NCBI GenBank assembly: GCA_017617545.1
Contig: JAFZVZ010000044.1
Location: 1 to 64,000, forward strand
Source of the DNA: Lachnospiraceae bacterium
GTDB lineage: Bacteria; Bacillota; Clostridia; Lachnospirales; Lachnospiraceae
DNA length: 64,000 nt
Direction of reading: 5' to 3'
In this document: piece after piece, positions 58,879 through 64,000 of the stretch
How positions within the stretch are numbered: position 1 is the first letter of the stretch
How the letters are laid out: every line of letters starts with the position of its first letter
Made by a program: the position numbers and the translations under genes
The notes under the pieces: generated by a model
What the model was told of the DNA's origin: nothing
The model's database searches: none
The model's input: the letters and a program-made list of their open reading frames with translations, nothing else

Positions 58879-59319
58879 ATGCAGGGCGAAAAGAAGCAGG
58901 AACTCCGTGAGTTCCGAAAGCAGGTATTTATCCTGATGTTCCTCACGGGCTTCCATGAGAAGGCCGAGCGCGAGGAAGTGGCTCGGTTGTATCTCGAGGA
59001 TGTCGAGCTTCCGGAGGAGACGCGCGAGAGCATTTTCGCGCGGTACCGTGAGGTGGCGACGACGATCGGAAAGATCGATCCGATGATCTCCAAGGCATCC
59101 CAGGGATGGAACCTTCGCCGTATCGGCAAGACGGAGCTCAACATACTGCGCATCGCGGTATACGAGATGTATTTTGACGAGACGATCCCCGTGAGCGTGG
59201 CCATCAACGAGGCCGTGGAACTGGCGAAGACGTACGGCGGCGATCAGGCCCCCGCGTTTGTCAACGGTATCCTCTCGGCTGTGTTGAAGAACAATCCGGT
59301 TGAAGAGGCAACAGTATGA
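58879..59319 (+). CDS. nusB: Transcription antitermination factor NusB
   Basis: The 146-residue protein has the helical NusB fold with PMISKASQGWNLRRIGKTEL and FVNGILSAV. NusB binds boxA RNA with NusE (S10) and supports antitermination, mainly in rRNA operons. The length is normal. The stop overlaps the ATG of xseA (ATGA). Confidence 0.95.
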   Translation: MQGEKKQELREFRKQVFILMFLTGFHEKAEREEVARLYLEDVELPEETRESIFARYREVATTIGKIDPMISKASQGWNLRRIGKTELNILRIAVYEMYFDETIPVSVAINEAVELAKTYGGDQAPAFVNGILSAVLKNNPVEEATV

Positions 59320-60581
59320 CGTATACAGTCAGTCAGATCACGGCATATCTGAAGAACCTGTTCGAGGGGCAGGCCATTTTGCGCAGCCTCGAGGTTGAGG
59401 GGGAGATTTCGGAATACCGGCGGTCGAGCCAGCTGTATTTTACGATCACGGACGGAAACGCCAAGCTTCCGTGCGTCATGTTTTTGGACAGCGCGCGGAG
59501 AGGACTGTTGTGCAAGCTCGAGATCGGCAAGCGCGTGAAGGTGAGCGGCAGGATCACGGTATACCCGAATGCCGGCCGGTACCAGCTGTACGCGTCCCGC
59601 GTCGAGGAGGTCGGCAGGGGACCGCTGAACGAGCAGTTGCAGCAGCTTGCGAGGGCGCTGAAGGAAGAGGGATTGTTTGACCCGGAGCACAAGAAGCCGT
59701 TGCCTCCGTACCCGAAGAGGGTCGGACTGGTAACCGCGAACAACTCCGCGGTTTTGGAGGATATGCGAAGGGTGTTTCGCGAGAGAAACCCTTACATTCA
59801 ACTCGTGCTTTCTCCCTGCAGAGTGCAGGGAAACGGAGCGGCGAAGGAGATCTGCCGCGCGATCCGCCGAGCGGAGCGGGCCGGCGTCGATGTGATCATC
59901 GTCGGACGCGGCGGCGGAAGCCGGGACGATCTTCTTGAGTTCAGCGATGAACAGCTTGTCCGCACCGTGTACGCGTGCGAGGTGCCGATCGTATCGGCGG
60001 TCGGACACGAGATTGATTACATGCTGATCGACTATGTGGCGGATGTTCAGGTACAGACGCCGACGGCGGCAGCGGAGAGAGTGGCATTTCCCGTCGATGA
60101 TTTTCTGCGTTCGATCGCGGACATGCACTATGCGCTTGTGAAGGGCGTGTGCCGCTCCGTCGACGGAGCGCGGGAGAGAGTTGTGCGTCTGCAGCAGGGG
60201 ATGCGTCACCTAAGCCCGAAGGCGCAGCTGGAGAGACGGAGAGAACTGCTTTCCCTGAGCCGGGAGCGCATGTCGGTCATTGTTTCGGCGGGGATCGCCG
60301 ATGAGAGGCGAGCGGCCATGGACGCGGAGCGAAATCTGCGCCATCGCATGCGGGAGAGCCTCACTTCCTGCAGGAGCAGGCTCGGAATGCTTGAGGCAGG
60401 CCTGACGGCAATGTCGCCGTACCGGCTGTTGGAGCAGGGCTACGCGTTCGTGACGGTGGACGGACGGCCCGTGAAGGGGATCGCGGATCTGCCGGCAGGC
60501 ACGCTCATGAAGGGTTACCTTGCGGACGGTCAGTTCGAGGCACAGGTCGTGTCGTCGCAGGAGAAACCCGGGGATACCTGA
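59316..60581 (+). CDS. xseA: Exodeoxyribonuclease VII large subunit
   Basis: The 421-residue protein has an N-terminal OB fold (VEGEISEYRRSSQLYFTITD) and a catalytic domain with VGLVTANNSAVLEDMRRVF, VGRGGGSRDDLLEFSDEQLV and SAVGHEIDYMLIDYVAD. Together with the XseB subunits it degrades single-stranded DNA from both ends without divalent-metal dependence. The C-terminal helical part ends LLEQGYAFVTVDG. It is translationally coupled to nusB. Confidence 0.97.
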   Translation: MTYTVSQITAYLKNLFEGQAILRSLEVEGEISEYRRSSQLYFTITDGNAKLPCVMFLDSARRGLLCKLEIGKRVKVSGRITVYPNAGRYQLYASRVEEVGRGPLNEQLQQLARALKEEGLFDPEHKKPLPPYPKRVGLVTANNSAVLEDMRRVFRERNPYIQLVLSPCRVQGNGAAKEICRAIRRAERAGVDVIIVGRGGGSRDDLLEFSDEQLVRTVYACEVPIVSAVGHEIDYMLIDYVADVQVQTPTAAAERVAFPVDDFLRSIADMHYALVKGVCRSVDGARERVVRLQQGMRHLSPKAQLERRRELLSLSRERMSVIVSAGIADERRAAMDAERNLRHRMRESLTSCRSRLGMLEAGLTAMSPYRLLEQGYAFVTVDGRPVKGIADLPAGTLMKGYLADGQFEAQVVSSQEKPGDT

Positions 60582-60697
60582 CGGGAAGCGCCGGCGCGCG
60601 GGTTGCGTGGGACGAAGGCAGGATCACGCAGGCTGTAAAGAAGAAAGACAATAACCAAGACAATTACGGATAAGACAGACAACGTTTGGGGAAATAT

Positions 60698-60946
60698 ATG
60701 GCAGATACGAACAAAAAGAAGACCGGGAAGGATGCGGTTCCCGAAAAATCGCTCGAGCAGTCGATGCAGGAGCTTGCCGACATTGTCGCCCGGATGGAGA
60801 AGGGCGGAATGCCGCTGGAGGAGACCTTCGGACTGTACAAGGAGGGCATGGACCTTCTGAAACAGTGCAGAAGCGCGATCGACCGAGTGGAGAAGGAACT
60901 GGAGATCCTGGAGGACAGCGGAGAAGACGATGAAGACGGTGAATGA
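60698..60946 (+). CDS. xseB: Exodeoxyribonuclease VII small subunit
   Basis: The 82-residue protein has the two-helix XseB pattern: SLEQSMQELADIVARMEKGG MPLEETFGLYKEGMDLLKQC. It binds the helical part of XseA. The ATG at 60698 follows GGGG; TTG 60686 would add four residues. The end overlaps ispA by 17 bases. Confidence 0.95.
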   Translation: MADTNKKKTGKDAVPEKSLEQSMQELADIVARMEKGGMPLEETFGLYKEGMDLLKQCRSAIDRVEKELEILEDSGEDDEDGE

Positions 60947-61838
60947 TGAAATGGGACGTATGGCGGAGGAGATCACGGAGAGGATCCGTCGCTTCCTGCC
61001 GTCGCAGAAGGGCTATCAGAAGACCGTAGCTGAGGCAATGACATACAGTGTTTTGAACGGCGGAAAGAGAGTGCGCCCTATTCTTATGCTTCTGACATAC
61101 CGCGCGTTCGGCGGTCCCGCGGCGGAGGAGACGAGCCTGCTGGATCCGTTCCTTGCTGCGATCGAGATGATCCACAGCTACTCGCTCGTCCATGATGATC
61201 TTCCGGCCATGGACAATGACAGGTTCCGCAGAGGAAAGCTGACAACACACGCCAAATACGGCCACGCCATGGGCATTCTTGCCGGCGACGGCCTGTTGAA
61301 CAAGGCATTTGAGACCGCGCTGTGCGCGGAGGAGACCGAGCACACGAGGGGACGCGTGATCCCCGCACTCCGCATTCTGGCGGAGAAGGCAGGTGTGTAC
61401 GGTATGGTCGGCGGCCAGTCCGTCGACGTGGAGAAGACCGGGGAGCCCATGAGCGCGGACGAGCTTGATTTCGTGTACCGCCTGAAGACAGGTGCCCTTC
61501 TGGAGGCGTCGATGCAGGTCGGTGCGGTTCTTGCAGGAGCGGCTCCGGAAGCCGTGAAAGAGATGGGTGAGATTGCCATGCGCGTAGGCTTGGCATTCCA
61601 GATCCAGGACGATATTTTGGACATCGCAGGCACGACCGAATCCCTCGGCAAGTCCGTGGGCAGCGATGAGAAAAACAACAAGACGACCTATGTTACGCTG
61701 TACGGTATGCGCGCGTCGAAGGAAGCGGTGGAGAACCTTTCCGACGAGGCGCTCACCATGCTTGCGAAGTATCCCGGCGGAATGCGGGGCAAGCCGCTCG
61801 CCGAGCTGATCGCGTCTCTGGTCGGACGGACAGTGTAG
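60930..61838 (+). CDS. ispA: Polyprenyl (farnesyl/geranylgeranyl) diphosphate synthase
   Basis: The 302-residue protein has the first Asp-rich motif VHDDLPAMDND and the second QIQDDILDIAG, which bind Mg2+ and the diphosphates. It also has NGGKRVRPILMLL near the N-terminus. It extends DMAPP with IPP to C15 or C20 prenyl chains. Neighbouring dxs makes the precursor for IPP, so the pair supports quinone or wall-lipid synthesis. The start overlaps the end of xseB by 17 bases. Confidence 0.96.
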   Translation: MKTVNDEMGRMAEEITERIRRFLPSQKGYQKTVAEAMTYSVLNGGKRVRPILMLLTYRAFGGPAAEETSLLDPFLAAIEMIHSYSLVHDDLPAMDNDRFRRGKLTTHAKYGHAMGILAGDGLLNKAFETALCAEETEHTRGRVIPALRILAEKAGVYGMVGGQSVDVEKTGEPMSADELDFVYRLKTGALLEASMQVGAVLAGAAPEAVKEMGEIAMRVGLAFQIQDDILDIAGTTESLGKSVGSDEKNNKTTYVTLYGMRASKEAVENLSDEALTMLAKYPGGMRGKPLAELIASLVGRTV

Positions 61839-61854
61839 GAGTGAAGTACGGATT

Positions 61855-63714
61855 ATGACCGAATTGCTTTCATCAATCAAAAAACCGAATGATGTCAAGG
61901 CAATCCCCGAGGACAAGCTGCCGCGGCTGGCAGCGGAGATCCGCAAGGAGATCCTGCTCACCGTAAGCAAAAACGGAGGGCATCTTGCGTCCAATCTCGG
62001 CGCCGTGGAGCTGACGATCGCGCTGCATCGGTTCCTCACATTTCCCGAGGACAAGCTGATCTGGGACGTGGGACACCAGTGCTACACGCATAAGATCCTG
62101 ACGGGTCGGAGGGAAGCATTTTCCACACTCCGGCGCGAAGGCGGGCTAAGCGGTTTCCCGAAGCGGGAGGAGAGTGAGTGCGACGCGTTTGACACGGGGC
62201 ACAGTTCCACCTCGCTCTCGGTGGCAGCCGGCATGGCAATGGCGCGCGACCTGAAGGGCCAGAAGAACCGCGTTGTCGCGGTCATCGGCGACGGATCGCT
62301 CTCGGGCGGCATGGCGTACGAGGCGCTCAACAACATCGGGCGGTTCGGCACGAACGTGATCGTCGTCCTCAACGACAATGAGATGTCGATCTCGAAAAAT
62401 GTGGGAGGCATCGCGAACTATCTCGGCCATCTGCGCATGTCGCAGGGCTACCTGAACCTGAAAAACAGCGTGGAGCGCAAGCTGAACCGCACCAACATCG
62501 GAGGCGCGCTTGCGAAGGGAATAAAGAAGACCAAGGATTCCATCCGGCAGATCGTGATCCCCGGCGATTTCTTCGAGGAGATGGGGCTCACGTATTTCGG
62601 ACCGGTGGACGGACATAATGTTGCGGAGATCACAATGGCGCTGCAGGCGGCTGCCAAGGTGCGCGGCGGTGTGCTGATCCACGTGATCACCAAGAAGGGC
62701 AAGGGCTACTCCTTCGCCGAGGCGGAACCGTGCAGGTTCCACGGGATCGAGCCGTTCCGGCTTGCGACCGGCAAGGTGCGCGAGGTACCGGAGGCGCCGT
62801 CCTACACATCGGTCTTCGGACGCGAGATCTCCCGCCTGGCGATGAAGCGCCCGGATATCGTGTGCATCACGGCTGCGATGGCGAGCGGAACGGGACTGTC
62901 CGAGTTTGCGTCGGATAATCCGGGACGATGCTTCGACGTGGGGATCGCGGAGGAGCACGCGGTGACATTTGCCGCGGGAATGGCCGCGAGCGGGCTAAGG
63001 CCCGTCGTGTGTATCTACTCCACGTTTCTGCAGAGAGCCTATGATCAGATCCTGCACGACGTGTGTCTGCCGAAGCTTCCGGTCATCTTCGCGGTTGACC
63101 GGGCGGGCATCGTGCCGCACGACGGCGAGACGCACCAGGGTTTGTTTGATATCAGTTTTCTCACCTCAATCCCCGGCATGACGGTGCTTGCGCCGTCCAA
63201 CGCGTCGGAGCTTCGGAAAATGCTCTGCTACGCGCTGACGATCGACGGTCCGGTGGCGATCCGGTATCCGAAGGGATCGCAGGACAGTGACCTCGAGCCG
63301 TATGACGAGGCGCCGGAGACCGGACATTGTCATGAGATCGTGCGCGGGAAGGATGTTGCCGTAAGCTTTGTCGGACCGATGCGGTCGACCGTCGACGTGG
63401 CAGCGGAGCTGCTCGCGAAGGATGACATTCACCCGACGATCGCGGACGCGAGATTCGTCGCGCCGTTTGACAAAGAGTGGATACGCGGTCTGGCAGGGAC
63501 GCATAAAGTGCTTGTGACCGTGGAGGAAGGTGTGGCCGCGGGAGGCTACGGAACGGCGGTTGCCGCCTGGGTAGAGGAACAGGGACTTCCTCTCCGGGTT
63601 TCGGTGATCTCGGCGCCGGACGGTTTTCTCGCACACGGCTCCCGCGAGGAATTGATCCGCAGATGCGGACTTGACGCGGAGACGATCGCGGACAGGATAC
63701 GGGGGCTTTTGTGA
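61855..63714 (+). CDS. dxs: 1-deoxy-D-xylulose-5-phosphate synthase
   Basis: The 619-residue protein has the thiamine diphosphate-binding segment GDGSLSGGMAYEALNNIG, catalytic DVGHQCYTHKILTGR, and the transketolase-type FDVGIAEEHAVTFAAGMAAS. It joins pyruvate and glyceraldehyde 3-phosphate to give DXP, the first step of the MEP pathway. The length is normal. A GTGA overlap couples it to tlyA. Confidence 0.97.
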   Translation: MTELLSSIKKPNDVKAIPEDKLPRLAAEIRKEILLTVSKNGGHLASNLGAVELTIALHRFLTFPEDKLIWDVGHQCYTHKILTGRREAFSTLRREGGLSGFPKREESECDAFDTGHSSTSLSVAAGMAMARDLKGQKNRVVAVIGDGSLSGGMAYEALNNIGRFGTNVIVVLNDNEMSISKNVGGIANYLGHLRMSQGYLNLKNSVERKLNRTNIGGALAKGIKKTKDSIRQIVIPGDFFEEMGLTYFGPVDGHNVAEITMALQAAAKVRGGVLIHVITKKGKGYSFAEAEPCRFHGIEPFRLATGKVREVPEAPSYTSVFGREISRLAMKRPDIVCITAAMASGTGLSEFASDNPGRCFDVGIAEEHAVTFAAGMAASGLRPVVCIYSTFLQRAYDQILHDVCLPKLPVIFAVDRAGIVPHDGETHQGLFDISFLTSIPGMTVLAPSNASELRKMLCYALTIDGPVAIRYPKGSQDSDLEPYDEAPETGHCHEIVRGKDVAVSFVGPMRSTVDVAAELLAKDDIHPTIADARFVAPFDKEWIRGLAGTHKVLVTVEEGVAAGGYGTAVAAWVEEQGLPLRVSVISAPDGFLAHGSREELIRRCGLDAETIADRIRGLL

Positions 63715-64000
63715 AGATCAGACTTGACGTTTGTATGTTGAACCGCGGGATGACGGCTTCCCGGGAGAAAGCGCGGGAGAAGATCATCTCCGGCAACGTG
63801 TCGGTGAACGGCGCTGTTGTGACCAAGCCGGGCACGATGATCCCGGAGGACGCGGAGATCGTTCTGACCGGCGACGACGGCGATTTCGTCGGGCGCGGCG
63901 GCAGGAAGCTGGAGAAGCTGCTCGCTCTGTACAAGCCGTCCCTGGACGGGCTGCGCTGCATCGATGTCGGTGCCTCCACCGGAGGATTTACCGAGGCGAT
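63711..64000 (+). CDS. tlyA: TlyA-family rRNA methyltransferase / hemolysin, partial at the window edge
   Basis: The visible 96 residues hold an S4 RNA-binding domain (LDVCMLNRGMTASREKAREK, VSVNGAVVTKPG) and the start of the FtsJ-like methyltransferase domain (CIDVGASTGGFTEA). TlyA 2'-O-methylates rRNA; in many Clostridia it follows dxs. The GTG start overlaps the dxs stop. The rest of the gene lies beyond the window. Confidence 0.93.
   Translation, partial: MKIRLDVCMLNRGMTASREKAREKIISGNVSVNGAVVTKPGTMIPEDAEIVLTGDDGDFVGRGGRKLEKLLALYKPSLDGLRCIDVGASTGGFTEA

Overview
This 64 kb window looks like a chromosomal segment of an anaerobic Gram-positive bacterium of the Clostridia, most plausibly a Lachnospiraceae-type gut or rumen organism with moderately high GC. 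The grounds are strong AGGAGG-type ribosome sites, lipoproteins with LxGC/TxAC lipoboxes, oxygen-defence flavoproteins of anaerobes, intracellular plant-polysaccharide hydrolases, and the Firmicutes-style order asp23-nusB-xseA-xseB-ispA-dxs-tlyA at the right end. The organism call is an inference from gene content. Nearly everything is on the + strand; only a DegV protein (39937-40947) and a GH120 glycosidase (47663-49681) are on the minus strand. No rRNA, tRNA, CRISPR array, insertion sequence or phage gene was seen.

Layout. 1-1014 is a lower-GC junk-like stretch with gene remnants and an Imm42-like immunity gene. 1057-18457 is a long run of small accessory and metabolic genes: an XRE regulator, a PNPOx-like protein, a kinase-Nudix fusion, a GAD/Tdi1-type immunity protein, a thioesterase, an M3 peptidase, flavoproteins, a GH10 xylanase, an APH-type kinase, a U32/UbiV-like Cys-cluster protein, several unknowns and an ABC-2 exporter. 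18475-19721 holds an orphan CcrM/HinfI-like methyltransferase with its own promoter and terminator. 19776-28523 is an operon of a small beta-grasp-like protein, a 1707-residue DUF5724/DUF4132-like protein and two adjacent MutS-family ATPases. 28583-32719 follows with an SPFH/zinc-ribbon protein, an acidic protein carrying seven Y-x-G-P motifs, a radical SAM/SPASM enzyme and a membrane protein with NPPYQ tail repeats. 32738-35855 is a zinc uptake set (znuA and znuB, no ATPase). 36144-47557 contains a large lipoprotein, mnmA, degV (minus), an MscS channel and surface-anchored unknowns. 47663-56843 holds GH120 (minus), thioredoxin, a four-domain flavodiiron protein, an aldo/keto reductase with ferredoxin tail, a HAD phosphatase, a GH5-like protein and an acidic repeat protein. 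56855-64000 holds a CaCA exchanger behind a structured leader, then asp23-nusB-xseAB-ispA-dxs-tlyA (the last cut by the window edge).

How the genes may work together. GH10, GH120 and the GH5-like protein have no signal peptides and would act on imported xylo- or gluco-oligosaccharides inside the cell. Thioredoxin, flavodiiron protein and the ferredoxin-type aldo/keto reductase form a redox and oxygen-protection group. ispA and dxs make isoprenoid precursors.

Three things stand out. First, the Y-x-G-P repeat protein next to a radical SAM/SPASM enzyme resembles a peptide-modification (RiPP-like) locus with a large multi-site substrate. Second, the beta-grasp-like/DUF5724-DUF4132/twin-MutS operon is a candidate uncharacterised nucleic-acid or conflict system. 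Third, the 9-mer CGGAAAATG (and its complement) occurs about 26 times by hand count against roughly 0.4 expected. It is enriched between genes and sometimes arranged as inverted pairs forming hairpins, much as DNA uptake sequences are in Neisseria and Haemophilus.
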